Below, piece by piece: positions 11,089 through 22,615 of a DNA stretch of 64,000 nucleotides. The position numbers were made by a program, and so were the translations under genes. The DNA comes from Diphasiastrum complanatum (lineage: Eukaryota; Streptophyta; Lycopodiopsida; Lycopodiales; Lycopodiaceae): the NCBI GenBank assembly GCA_029204225.1, contig CM055097.1, positions 53,931,592 through 53,995,591 of the forward strand, read 5' to 3'. Under the pieces are notes generated by a model. It ran no database searches. It saw only the letters and a list, made by a program, of their open reading frames with translations, and was not told where the DNA came from. The first letter of the stretch is position 1; the number at the start of each line of letters is the position of its first letter.

Positions 11089-12316
11089 CGTTTCTCCCAT
11101 TTGGGACGAGGTGGAGTTGTTGCCCGACAGAAAGTGGCGTTGCCCTTTTTGTCGAAAAGAGTTGGCAAGGAACGCCTCCCGGGTTCGAGCACATTTGGGA
11201 GGATTGCGTACCCGGCCCATAGGGGGGTGCTACGGGATCGGCATTTGTACATCCATCCCCCCTGCGGAGAGGGCTCGCATTCTCGACACATATGTTGAGC
11301 CAGGTGCTGAGGCCGGCGAGCCATCCACAAATGCCGCGAAGACCCGTTCCACTTGGTTCACCCACTGTCACCCCCGCCACCGCCACCGCACCCGCCCCGC
11401 CTCCGCCACCGCCACCCCCATCCCCTCCGCCAGTACTCCCCAAGGATCCACAGCCTCCTTCCGCAGCTGCACCTCCAGAGCCACACCATCCATCCGCATC
11501 CTCTCAGCCATCCACATCCCGAGGCACCAAACAGACCACCATCACGGGATCTCTCAGAGAGCGACAACACAGGGAGGCCACCAGGACCATAGCACAGATG
11601 TTCTATGACCTGAACCTCCCCTTCATCATGCCCGCATCCCGCATCTTTCAAGAGGCGATCTCGAAAGTTGCAGTCTTCGGGCCTAGCTACACACCACCCA
11701 CAGCCAACGCGCTTCACGGCCCTTTGCTCCAGGGGTGGATTGTCAAGGTCAGAGAGAGACTAGCTGCATTGCACAAGGGCTGGGATTTGTACGGCTGTTT
11801 GATCATGGTTGATGGGTGGACTGATCGTCGTAAATGTCCACTCATCAACATCATTGTGTCCATCTGCTACGGTTCCATGTTCCTCTGCAGCATCGACGCC
11901 TCCGAGGCAGGGAGAGTGCACACGGCGGAGCACATCTACGACATCATCCGCGAGGCGATACAGGAGGTTGGGCCACAACGCGTTGTTCGGGTACTAGTTC
12001 TTTCATTGGTTGCTTGATCATTTACCGCGCAATGTGTTAACAAAGGTTTCATTAGTTTTCAATTGACTACAATATGTTTTCAAGTCGTGCATTAATTGAA
12101 TCAACTGTTTGGGACAATGCGTCCAACTGCCGAGGTATGGGGGAGAGTACCCCTCCATTGTGTGGACTCCATGTGCCGCACACTCACAAGACCTCCTCCT
12201 GCATTCCATCGGGCGTCTGCCTTGGGTCAGTGAGCTTCTTAGGAGGGCACTTGCGGTTGTGGACTTCATCACACGCAAGCGCCGCACCACTGCCTTTTTC
12301 CGCACATTCAGCAGGT
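11084..12316 (+). pseudogene. hAT-type transposase with BED-like zinc finger, truncated
   Basis: ATG at 11084 opens a frame with a BED-like finger: two Cys in WRCPFCRKEL then RVRAHLGG. Near 11290-11320 a frameshift leads to a Pro-rich linker, then from about 11550 a DUF659/hAT region: RTIAQMFYDLNLPF, then GCLIMVDGWTDRRKCPLINI, FLCSIDASE, EVGPQRVV. The frame ends at a probable intron (11990 to about 12100). The second exon carries VWDNASNCRGMG, another frameshift, then YPSIVWTPCAAHSQDLLLHS, ending at a GTAAG donor at 12317. The hATC dimerisation domain is missing. Such proteins bind DNA and cut at element ends; this copy cannot. Confidence 0.8.
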
Positions 12317-12531
12317 AAGACACTACTTATTTTTTAGGTCATTTGCAGTTCCGTTGCACATGCCAATATTTCCAAGGATTAGGGATTACGATTGCGAATG
12401 CGTTTTCGTGTGTGGGTCTTATTTCGTTTTGCAATGCCTACCCATTCTCTATGTTCATTCAAGAGGACGAGACTCTATCCGTTTGCCAACCTGAACATCC
12501 TTGCACCTCACTCTCCCATCTCTCCCTCTTT
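12317..12531. other. Probable hAT intron remnant
   Basis: This follows the GTAAG donor at the end of the hAT exon. I found no downstream hAT exon before Tat-like LTR sequence begins. Confidence 0.3.
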
Positions 12532-12807
12532 TGTTGGATTTGTCTATTTTACGAATGCTTTCTAGTTAATTGGTTTTGCTACTTTCTTGTGTTTTTTGTG
12601 AGGTGAGAGAGGGGAAGGAGTAAGAGGCCTCCCTTGCTTCTTCTTGCTTGTGGTTAAAGTAGGGTGGTTAGTTAGAAGCGATAAATCTAGGAGTGGTCAG
12701 ATAGGTGGATTGTGTGTGAAGTAAACTAACTCCGCGAGGGAAGCACTATTTCCTTGGGAACGATACTAACAAGCGTGACAGGCAAAACCACGATTGATAC
12801 TCCAACA
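12532..12807 (+). repeat. Tat/Athila-like LTR end
   Basis: The segment starts TGTTGGATT and ends ACTCCAACA (7-bp inverted termini). A primer-binding site follows one base later. At 276 bp it is short for this class, so the left boundary may be a coincidence and only the right end is secure. Confidence 0.4.
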
Positions 12808-12808
12808 G

Positions 12809-12826
12809 TGGCGTCGTTGTCGGGGA
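12809..12826 (+). promoter_or_regulatory. Primer-binding site, Tat/Athila type
   Basis: TGGCGTCGTTGTCGGGGA differs at two positions, both C to T, from the minus-strand site at 651-668. It follows an LTR-like ...CCAACA end, which places a plus-strand element here. Confidence 0.6.
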
Positions 12827-13318
12827 ATAGTTTAGCATTTCTTGTTGATTAGTTTGCTTGCATTATTGTGCGTTTTTCTATTTTTTGTTTATAGTGGATG
12901 TGTGAGGGTAGCATAGTGTGGATTAGAGGTTACATTTGTTGTTTTTCTATGATTTCATGTGTGAATAATCTGTGGAGAGAGATTGAGAGGTGGAACACAT
13001 TAGATCCCAGCATCCTATCCCCTTCCATAGATCCCATAAAGGTGGATCCCTCCACATGGGTGATGAAACCTATACCACCCAAAGTTGATGACGATACTTC
13101 CACAGCTGACCACAACATTGATCGCCCAAAAGCTTCCATGGATGTTCACTATGATTCACAAACAAATAGCGTTTTGTGGACAGATGCATTGGCAATAGTT
13201 TGTAGGGTGTGTAGTTCGGTTGGCGAGCAGCCCTTCCGCCTGTCAAAGAGGGTTAGAACACTAAACTATGTCAAGTTGCTAGAATTAGATGCATTCTACT
13301 CTTTTCCCTAACTCTACT
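12827..13318 (+). other. Leader region of the Tat-like element, no firm gene
   Basis: A 137-residue open frame at 12898-13311 occupies most of this stretch, but I recognise no gag motif in it. It may be leader or decayed gag of the element primed at 12809. Confidence 0.3.
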
Positions 13319-13378
13319 CCACTTAACACTACTTCCACTAACTCTAATCCACTTTAACATTACTTCCACTAACTCTAA
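13319..13378. repeat. Two-copy 30-bp tandem repeat
   Basis: Two units (13319-13348 and 13349-13378) share ACTTCCACTAACTCTAA and differ at a few positions. Confidence 0.7.
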
Positions 13379-13407
13379 CCACATGCATTCATCTTGATAG
13401 AGGGTGA

Positions 13408-13409
<2 letters not shown>

Positions 13410-13465
<56 letters not shown>

Positions 13466-13466
13466 G
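13410..13466. repeat. (GA)n microsatellite
   Basis: This is a GA run with one or two interruptions near its right end. Confidence 0.9.
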
Positions 13467-13479
13467 TAGAAGTAGAGAA

Positions 13480-14048
13480 AGAGGGTAGAGATGGAGGTTA
13501 GCTCAAATGCTCAATGTCATGCTTATGGAGAAACCTTAACTAGCACAAAGCAAAAATAATGGAAACTAAAACAACAAGCAAATCACAACAAGAACATGAG
13601 CAAGATTGATTAGCAAATGAGGATGTTTGAGACAAAATAGTAGAGTCTCCTCCTCTCTATTAAGCATGAAAATGGGTTACAAATGGTGCCTTTCTATCTT
13701 TGGGGCGGCCCTTGCCCCTTGCTTCCTATTGGCTACTTGCAACAGATGGGATTGTAATCCACACCATCCACAAGAAACACAAATGAATCTATGATGTAGG
13801 AAGAAACACACCCCACCTACCACCATTTGACTTTTGACTAATCCCAAAAAACTTAGTAACTTAAGCTTAACTTTGGCCTTCTAATATTATTTTTAATTAC
13901 ATGGCCCAAAGTCAAGTTTATGTCCATAATTATTTATTTACAAGTGCTCATTGGGCCATGGGCTTACACACGCAGGATGCCACGACCCTCGCAACTATTT
14001 CTACTAACTTTTTATTTATTTACACGCATGTTGGGAATACCCCCAACA
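13480..14048 (-). repeat. Partial minus-strand LTR, related to 673-1458
   Basis: The segment ends ...TGTTGGGAATACCCCCAACA, so on the minus strand it opens TGTTGGGGG. Near its end it shares GGATGCCA and CCCTC blocks with the LTR at 673-1458, and the middle has the same kind of A-rich then GGCC-rich layout. The left end and any primer site are not identified, so it is probably truncated. Confidence 0.4.
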
Positions 14049-14716
14049 TAGTTGACTGTATGGCTGGGCATACATGTCATCCTGATCCAGATTCAGATTC
14101 AGAACCCAGCGAATCACCACCACGAGGATTCACCCTGGACACGCCTATCTCATATGGGGTGAACATGATGAATGTAGCATGGCTATCAACGGAACCTATT
14201 CCGGAACCTGTTAAAGATGATCTAGTTCCTTGGCAGCATGCACTTTCTTACGACGAGGAAGCTGAGCTGACAGATGAGCAAATCCTACACCACATGGGTT
14301 CTACACGCTATGGAGTCCAACGTATACCATTTCAACCACCTCAGAAATCTCCATGTGCCACAGTCTCCCAGACGCCACCACCGAAAGCACATGTACCAAA
14401 GAAAAATCAACAAAAACAATGCTATAATTAGGTGAGCAAGTGGAGCAATTTACCCGAAGAGGCCATAGCAACGGTGGATGCAGACATTCGGAACCATGAA
14501 GCGAGTTTCAAAGAATCTCCACGGAAGGCAGCGAGCAAAGGAGCAGCAACCAACGATGATATATCTGGAAAGAAGAAAGTTGTTGAGCCTCTAGCTCAAG
14601 GGTCATCTGACCAAGCTTCGACATCACCTTCAGGGATGTCGGAAGCAATGCAGAAGTTATCACTCACGAATCGAGCTAAGATCAATCCTTTGAAGGAAGA
14701 AACGGGCAAAGCATAG
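14049..14716 (+). pseudogene. Unrecognised ORF, possible retrotransposon polyprotein piece
   Basis: One frame runs from the LTR edge at 14048 to a stop at 14716, interrupted once by TAG at 14429-14431. It is hydrophilic: an Asp/Ser/Glu/Pro-rich start (HPDPDSDSEPSESPPRG), an acidic middle (DLVPWQHALSYDEEAELTDE), then a Lys/Ser-rich tail (GKKKVVEPLAQGSSDQASTS). There is no zinc knuckle, protease, RT or membrane segment. The LTR abutting its 5' end suggests the original start was separated by insertion. A Tat-like gag-pol linker is one possibility; I do not recognise the family. Confidence 0.35.
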
Positions 14717-17349
14717 AGAGAGAAAGCAACCAAGCTCTCGGGTAGAGGGAGAATAACCAAAAGTTTGCAAGACAAAAACTTGATTAACTCTCAAAATTCA
14801 ATTGTACAAAGGAGCTATCGTCATATATAGTGGTAGCTTGAATTCCTACACTAATTTGCACGTGGAGAGCCTTGAAATATGATTGGGCCACTCTTTTTGA
14901 ACCTCTAAATGTGATTGGACCCTATAGACCAATGAAATGAGGGTGGTAGATTGAGGTCCACCACTTTCACTTTTGCATCCCTACAAAATAGGACGTGTTG
15001 ACCTTTGATTGAGCTAGAGGTCATGACCCAAATACCTATGGATGACACTTGGCATGCTTCTACATGACTAGCTTTTGTCTAGTTTCACATTGCTTTGTAA
15101 AACAAGCTATTTTATGGCATGAACTAACTAATGCAAATAGGCCTACTACTCACATGTGGGATAACAAACTTAGGGCTTCAAAACTGAGCAGTAGGGTGCA
15201 TTTGAGCCAACAAATAGAGCAGGGAATGAGCCTCAGTATGCAGCATACTAGGGCACAGTGCAGAGAGGCAGCAAGGGGGAACACCGTAGGCAGCTAACTG
15301 GGCTTCAAAATCAGATCATTCGGGCACATTTCTAGGAGGCAAAGGGACGCTAATCAGCTGGGGAAGAAATGTGTCGATCGTCTCATCAAAAGTGCCTGTA
15401 GGCAGGTTGCGGGATGGAGCATTTCTAGCAGGATCCAGGGACCCATTGCCACCAGGCAGAGGCTTCAATTAGGTAGCCAATTCAACAACAGTACGCAGGC
15501 AGGCAGCAGGGTCCACCATCAGAAGAAGAAGAGCTATTACAAGTAATGAATGTTAGAATAATCCCTAACCAATGCTAGGAGGCAAACACGTGGCATATAA
15601 CCCATTACGTCTCAAAACCAAGAAGCTCCTTCTAAACCCATCCTAACTCCCTCACAATCTCTCTTTTTCCACAGGAACTCGAACAAAATGTACTTTCCCA
15701 TCACTTCCTCCCCTCTCTCTCCATGCTAACAAAGGAGCCAAGGGAACACATTTTGGCATAATCTCAATATGCCTCTCACAAACAAGAAAGTGAGGCATAC
15801 AAACAAAATGGAATGATCTCACCATCTTTCCTTCTCACAAACAATAAGCAACAAGCAGAATTGCATCATCTCCCTAATTCCATTCCTCACAAACAATAAG
15901 TTGCTCTCACTCTCGCATACAAGAAGCCAAGAGAACACATTTTGGCATAATCTCTGCAATACCACTACTTCTCCACACCCTCCTCTCCTCTTTGCGGCCT
16001 TGGTCTTGGGGATGCACGGTGAAGGATGGGGCATGGCATGACAGTGGAAAGGGACGGCGTGGTGATGGGTGATGGAAGCCGTGGGTGATGCAATCCAAAT
16101 GTTATGAGATAAGCCAGAGTCCAGGTAAGTGGGTATGATAAGAACCCATCGCTGTATAACTCCAAAAAAGTGTCTTGTGAAATTATAGCTTTAAATCAAA
16201 GGACATCAAATCTTTTGAGTAACAAAAGATACATAAGAACAAAGAGTACATCTCGAATGTGTTACTAAGGGAGTGTAAAAATGTCTTCAATAGAAAACCT
16301 TAAATAAACTTAGCAATATACTAAACAAAATTTTGTTCTAGAAGTGATTTTGCCTAGTCTCAAACTAATAAGAGAGCTCAGGTAAAGAACTACAATGAAT
16401 CAACTATTAAGGTATATATCAAACTGTCTACAATGATAACATCATGTAATGTCTTGAGATAAGCTTTTGAAAAACGTCATGATGGTGGGCGGTGATGGGG
16501 ATGCCATAGGATGTGCTTAGCACTTTACCCTCCCAACCTCTAAATCAACATTTGGGTTAGTCAAAATTCTAAAAAAACACCTAAAACTTTTGTTTCAAAC
16601 ATTTGAGTTTCAGAAATGTTTGATGGTAACACTATCTGACTCTGCCGCTAGATGTGCGCAAGGACGATGCATGGAGAAGAAGACAATACGAGGCAGTTTG
16701 TTGCTCACGCTCAAGCAAGTATTGTGGCAAATACCCTTTGTGAATGAAACGTGTCCTATATCATCAAAGCTACACATCTTGATCATCATATGATATTAAT
16801 GAGTAAAGTGTGACTAGATGATCATAGAAGTGGCGGTGATATCTCCCTCTGGATTTATAGAAAATGAGGTATTCTTCCATCTCAACATCACCAAAGTACA
16901 CAAGTGGCAAATCTTGTAAACCTTGAGAATCCCCTAGAAATGGTTCATCTCCACATGTAACTAAATGACTGTTCCAGAGTGAATTTGAGGCTATGTGATA
17001 AACTTTGATGCCAAATATTGTGGTAACATCATGTCTCCAACTGCATCCAACTCTAAGAAGTGGGGTTCAGTCTCCAAAGTGCCCGATCAATCTCTCTGAG
17101 TACATAATCAGTATATGAACTCTCGGATATAAGACCGAGTCCCCATTGGAAGCTGAGTGATAGATATGCCAAATGAATGCAATAAACGTGAGGCCTCAAA
17201 GTGTCGAGACAAGTGATGGTCGTGCTCATAGATCACACATGACGATGTGAGTGCTTGCCACAGAGAGATTTTAAGGCAGTTATTGGGACATAGGTTATGC
17301 TACAACACAACCACATGATAAGATATGTAACACAAGCAATGTATGGGTG
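14717..17349. other. No gene recognised; possible LTR debris at the left end
   Basis: 14717-15010 has a TATATA motif (14834-14839) and a base layout like the minus LTRs described above, but no boundaries. The rest has only short frames without motifs. Confidence 0.25.
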
Positions 17350-17629
17350 AGTAAGCTCCAAGAGAGCGAGACTAACAACATAAAATAAGGGAAACAGCAT
17401 AGAGGTAAGGATTGGGACAGAAGTGACACTCTAAGTTTTTCTACCACTGACACAAGAAATCAGCATACATCATGTATTTCATTGTACCATATATTGGACC
17501 ACAAATAGGAACAGAGTGATATGGTAGAAAGAAAACTCAGGAAGAGTAAGCTCCAAGAGAGCGAGACTACAACATAAAATCAGGGAAACAGCATAGAGGT
17601 AAGGATTGGGACAGAAGTGACACTCTAAG
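17350..17629. repeat. Duplicated 85-bp segment
   Basis: 17350-17435 and 17545-17629 are near-identical (AGTAAGCTCCAAGAGAGCGA ... GACACTCTAAG), offset by 195 bp. The second copy lacks one base of the first. Confidence 0.85.
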
Positions 17630-19802
17630 AAGAATAATGGCAAGACCAATCTGGCTATAATCAAGTCACATGTGATGCTTCGTTAACAAGGCCAACGATG
17701 ATGCTAGAGCAGGAGGGAAGTATGTGAACTTTGATCGTTGTTGATTTAAGGGGATATCAAATGCAAAAATTCATCCTACTGAAAACACGTTGACTGAATT
17801 TTGATGGTCAGAATCTAGGGGAAAGACAATCACTGGTTTGCATATGTGACGTACATGTTCATAAAATGTGTGCAGTTCCTTGATGGTCTCTACTATCTAG
17901 GTGAGAAAAGCTTATACAATAAACTTTTCTTGCTAGACAATGTCAACAATAAAACAAAGCCCATCGTTCAAAATTGGTCCCAAACACATGCTCTCATTCA
18001 ACGGCAGGCATGTAACAAGGGACCTCAGAGGGACCATTGAATTTATCAATAGAATTTAAGAATATAGTTGTGACTATCCGTAGGCAGTAAAACAGCATAA
18101 AACAACTTTTATATTGAAGTTAGGGTACATGAGCACAAAAGAAAAACCGAACAAATGACCAATGCAACAGAGGCATTAGTAAAGCACAAAGAAAAGTGAT
18201 AAGAGCATGTAGATTTACGAGAAAGAAAGGTCAAAGCTCTAAAGATTTCTGTAGACATCCACAAAAGTCCTGTTATGTGTCAGATTCATACAGGTACTTA
18301 ATGATAGTCATAATAAGCAAACTAGAAATTACAGTACATTATTCACTACATGTATATCTTGGGTACAATGTAGTGGCCAAGAAAAGTGCCAGCAAGACAG
18401 AATGGAATCAGCTACAAGAGCTTAAAACTTTTAAGTAGGTGTGTCCACATTAAAAAAAGGAGTTTTGTTAAAAAGACCTTTGCAAAATACAGTTCAGATT
18501 TAGTGCTTATACCATTACAGGTCCGGTGTTTCCATCTGGCACAGAAAATGTATTTGAGACCATCATTTCTCCACTGTAAAAAGTAGAAAGAGACTTGAGT
18601 CATTTATGGACAAGGTAAAGAAAGTGGGCATATCACACAATCATCCAAAAAACAAATTTCTTCACAGCCACTCTTCAGAGCTAACATGCAGATATCAAAA
18701 CGGCTTTTTCTTATATGTGTCAAGAGATCCTCTTGTCAATTGTGAGCATTCCACAGGGTTGATTACAAGTCGACTACAACAGTGACCAGAGTTCTCATGG
18801 TGCCAAAGTAAATGCTTGTGAATGACCTCTGTGTGTGCGGAAAACCACTTATGTCGTTATGAATGGAGTGGACGATTCCAGGCATGTGCATAGTACCTCC
18901 AATTCCTGTGGGGTGGAAAACGTGCAAACATGTGCCAGGTGAGGTATGTCAAAGAACCTATGTGAGAGTGTTCCAAGACTTGACTAGATTGATTTCATGC
19001 AAGAGGAAACTGACAGGATCAATAACAGTGGCACCCTGAAAAAGTAAAGTATTCTGATAGCATCACTTGTTGAGAAGCCACAGTAAGTTCCAGCTGAGGA
19101 CATGCAAGAACATATAGTGCTATGTGTGAAATTCAGACAAATCATAGCACTTTAACTCTTTTAAAGTGCTTTCGCCAAGACAATTATCAAGATAGGTGAA
19201 TGATCCCTCTAGAAGAAAACCACAACTTTGAGTATGGTTCTATATGCACAAGCTTGACTACATCCGATATTTATCATGTCAAATGCAGAAGATATTACGG
19301 TATATTAATATATTCATCATCATTGACTCTCTTTGAAAAGCAAGTTGTTGCTGACAATCATTTGCAACATTTCTAAACCAAGACACCATGCACAATATGA
19401 AAAACTACAATATAAAGGAAATGACTGGCCATACAAATGAGCAAGGAGCAAGGGAATACCTTGTGTTAGCATGTTTGAGAAAAGAAAACACTAATTACTC
19501 CTGATTGCCAATAGATACAAGCTAAGCAACCATAGCCAAGTCATGCAAAGTATAGAGCTGGTCAAGAAATAGTACCTTCCTCGTTCTCTTGCAACCTCGC
19601 AGGCACAGGATGTCCAACCTCTGCACATAGGTACCATGACAGCAAAAAAACAATGTTAAAAAAAACTACAAGAGGAGCATTTGTAAGATTCACAATCAAT
19701 AAACAACAATGTTGGAACATAGTGATCTCCTATACCTGTCATATTTTGCCAGGTACTTGTTGCCTTCGGTCATCTATTAATAATGCTAAAAAGGCCCCTA
19801 AG
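17630..19802. other. No gene recognised
   Basis: This is AT-rich sequence with short frames on both strands. I looked for RRM exons on the minus strand and for pol motifs on both strands and found none I can defend. Confidence 0.25.
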
Positions 19803-20240
19803 TCAATAAAATGGGTATTTGTTATAGGGGGCAATTCCTAATAAGTCAACATACTGATTTAATGGCACCATACATGACCTAAAACTGGACAAGACGACGA
19901 CAATAACGTAAAACGACCCGAACTTGTAAAATAGTAGTAGGTAAAAATGGAAAAAGTCCAAGATTAGTAGGAAACAAAGGATCACAAGGTTCACAAGGAG
20001 AAAGAGACAAACAAAGTAGACTAACATGAAAAATGTCACAAGCACGAGTAGTAGCAGGTAACTGTAAACGATAAGTTACAGGGCTAAGTTTTTCCACAAT
20101 CTAGAAAGGACCATAGTAACGTGCAGACAATTTCTTAGTAAGAGAATGACCCTGTACAAACTTATGACGTGCAAAAGATAAATAAACATAAACAAACCAA
20201 AATCTAGAAATAGTAGAGGCCCCAACGGAGAAACTCTAGC
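19803..20240 (-). pseudogene. Chromovirus integrase C-terminal end
   Basis: Minus-strand frames contain FARHKFVQGHSLTKKLSARY, then VEKLSPVTYRLQLPATTRAC, DIFHVSLL and LPTTILQVR. These match block by block the integrase tail of element H at about 41265-41525 (FARHHLVQGH, LQLPASTRACDVFHVSLL, AILQVR). It is therefore a second, opposite-strand copy of a related family. Frameshifts occur after FHVSLL and around the chromodomain start. RT, RNase H and the integrase core are not visible to the right. Confidence 0.65.
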
Positions 20241-20867
20241 CGAAATCTAGAAGGACCTCATATGGACATACCAAACCATCATAGGATGTAGCAAAAATGG
20301 ATGGTGAATCAGATGACCCATCGGAACTACCCGCAAGTGCAATCCCAAAGTACACACCAAGCGCACAAATGAGGAATAGAAAAACAGAAAAAGTGCAACC
20401 ACATACCAAGGGCAGAGAGACCACAACCAGGGAACTAGCATCAAGAAGCAGCAACTGAAGCCACTAGAATAATTGAAAGAAGAAATGCACTAGAACAAGG
20501 AATAGCAAGCTCAATTGATATACCAAAAAGATATAGAGACCAATGTAAACGATACTGTACCAACCACCGAACCAGGAGGGATATCTGAAGTATGCGCAGG
20601 TGCAATAGTAGAAACACCACCTGCGGCATTAGTATCAATAAAACCAGGAATGACCACTGAACACGGTATTTGTGAATCAAGGCATATAGGCACAAGGCAC
20701 TCAACAACACCCTCTAGATCTAGAGCAACATCAACCTATAAAGCTAGAGCAACACCAAGGTACTCAGCATCAACCTGTAGAGCTGACTTTAACTCGCTAT
20801 GTATATCCCTCTCGATCTGAGAGTCAATCACTATACAACAAGACTCAACAGGTATCGATATGTGTGA
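20241..20867 (-). other. Probable decayed gypsy sequence
   Basis: It continues on the strand of the integrase tail at 19803-20240. Minus-strand frames are hydrophobic or repeat-like (SHSPIV/VESHSS patches near 20840-20940). I cannot align them to a pol block. Confidence 0.25.
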
Positions 20868-20960
20868 CTCAATCTCAATAGAACTATGTGACTCGACAAT
20901 AGGACTATATGACGCGACAACAGGACTGTGTCTCGACAATAGGACTATGTGACTCTATCG
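20868..20960. repeat. Short minisatellite, unit about 21 bp
   Basis: Units of the type GACTCGACAATAGGACTATAT recur at 20890, 20911 and 20932 with partial copies on both sides. Confidence 0.65.
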
Positions 20961-22324
20961 ATATCTCGACTCTATCACTGTCTCAAGATTATGTGAAGAC
21001 TCAACCTCACATGCAAAAGCTAATGTAGAAAGAGTGGTAGCAAATAGAAGATCTAAAAATATGCCAGATGAGAGTAGGAAGAGTGCGACGATAGATGGAA
21101 AACCAAACTTTTGCATGACCATCTAACCAAAAAGAAGCCATCCTGATTTTCATAACATCTGAACATGAATAAGTGAAAAAATAATCCTCTCAACCAACAA
21201 GTTAGAACCCATTCCCCAAGAGCTTAACCAAGTCTACACACGCAAGGAACACTCAGAACCACAAGCCACCACAAATATGAAGACAACCAGTTTTTGGACC
21301 AAATGGTCCCAACACCAAACAATTGGCGTCACGGAATGAATGGTCCCGACAACATACCGCTAGTGTCTCGAGATGTGACCCTCAGCTTGGCGCCAGATCA
21401 AAAAAAGATTTGAAGTGGCCTTACAACTGGCACTTTTACCAAACATTGAAATCTAGAAGGTAATCAGAGTCAGCTTGAGGTAAAATCCCACTTTATTGAT
21501 AAGTTTGAGAAGGTAGGTTTCAAGCGTGCGACCGACCCCGGTCTCCAGGACGCTGGCATGCCAAGGTTGTTGCCAAGACAACATTCCAGCCGGGGGTGTT
21601 GAGACTTGGTTGGAGCTCGCCCTGAGTCACAACCCACATCCCCCTATAGTTATGGTGTGATTTAGCACCTCCCCTCTTAGAACAATCTCGTAAAGCACAC
21701 TTTTCTCTCTCTAGAATTTTTTCTCTCTAGAAAGTGATTTTCTCTCTATATATTTTATTGATTCACAGGCTTCCTCTAATCATGTCTAGATCGTGTGAGG
21801 TGATTGCACATCGATCAAAGCTCTAAGGACTTCACTAGAACCAATCAAAGTTTCTAAGCCATAGGAAGTTGGCATTGATTGCATTCTGTTCACAGTGTCA
21901 TCGATAGTAGAACGAGCGTTGTTGGCATAGAGAACAATGCTGGCGCCAGCGGTGTCGGGAGTAAAGCTTGCACTTAAAGTTAGCTTTACAACACCATACC
22001 ATTGGTTAGATTAAAAAATGATTTTTTTGATTAGCCCATTGGAGCAACTTGTTATGCAATGAGGGTGGGTTTAAAAGAAGACTCAGTTGCACCTAGGTGC
22101 AAACGTCCCTTACCACCTCATGTGCCCCATGGTGACATCTCAAGCTGAATTTGGACAGAGTAGGGCCCATTTTTTACTTATTTAAGGTAACATGACTATG
22201 GCAAGCTAGCTCAAGAATGCAAGATAGCCATGATTAGCAATAAGTTCTTTTCAGCAACAACCATGAGCGATAGAGGTAGCTGAAGACTCCTCAATGTATG
22301 CCAAACTCCTAGCAAGTAACCTAA
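20961..22324. other. No gene recognised; possible primer-site remnant
   Basis: At 21379-21395 the minus strand reads TGGCGCCAAGCTGAGGG, which could be a primer-binding site of the minus-strand element ending at 19803. No LTR boundary confirms it. The rest has no coding motif. Confidence 0.3.
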
Positions 22325-22366
22325 GTTGCACCGGAATGCCGTTCCGGAAGCCCACGTTCCGGAACG
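22325..22366. repeat. Palindromic GTTCCGGAAC block
   Basis: CCGGAATGCCGTTCCGGAAG is followed by CACGTTCCGGAACGCTGA, overlapping inverted repeats around TTCCGGAA. A decayed copy lies at 5785-5822. It is probably a transposon terminus with subterminal repeats. Confidence 0.45.
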
Positions 22367-22519
22367 CTGAATTGAATTTTTTTTTTTTAAGATCTGGTAA
22401 TAAGTCATTTTCAATCTAAGGCCAATTGACTAATATTATGTTATCAGGCTCATTAACTATAGAAGAGTAAAGGGAGGCAGTTTCCCAGTTCCTTTTAATG
22501 TACTAATTTCAAGAACTAA

Positions 22520-22615
22520 AGATTTAATGATGGTAAAATCATCATTCTCATTTTGTATGTTGATGACATTATCCTTATTGCAAAATTTCAGAATGTGTCA
22601 CAAAGTTACTGTTGT
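22520..22615 (+). pseudogene. Copia reverse-transcriptase scrap with YVDD motif
   Basis: The frame reads NDGKIIILILYVDDIILIAK, with YVDD at 22556-22567. This is the catalytic strand of copia RT, normally preceded by an Ile/Leu-rich run as here. Neighbouring sequence has decayed past recognition. Confidence 0.55.

Noticed and set aside
10543-11443. Long open frames on both strands rich in Ser-Leu, Thr-His, Cys-Val or Glu-Arg
   Set aside because: They are translations of GA and GT dinucleotide arrays. Only the BED-finger part from 11084 on the plus strand shows family motifs.
12898-13311. Plus-strand 137-codon frame as a host gene
   Set aside because: Follows a Tat-like primer site and has no recognised domain; left as leader or decayed gag.
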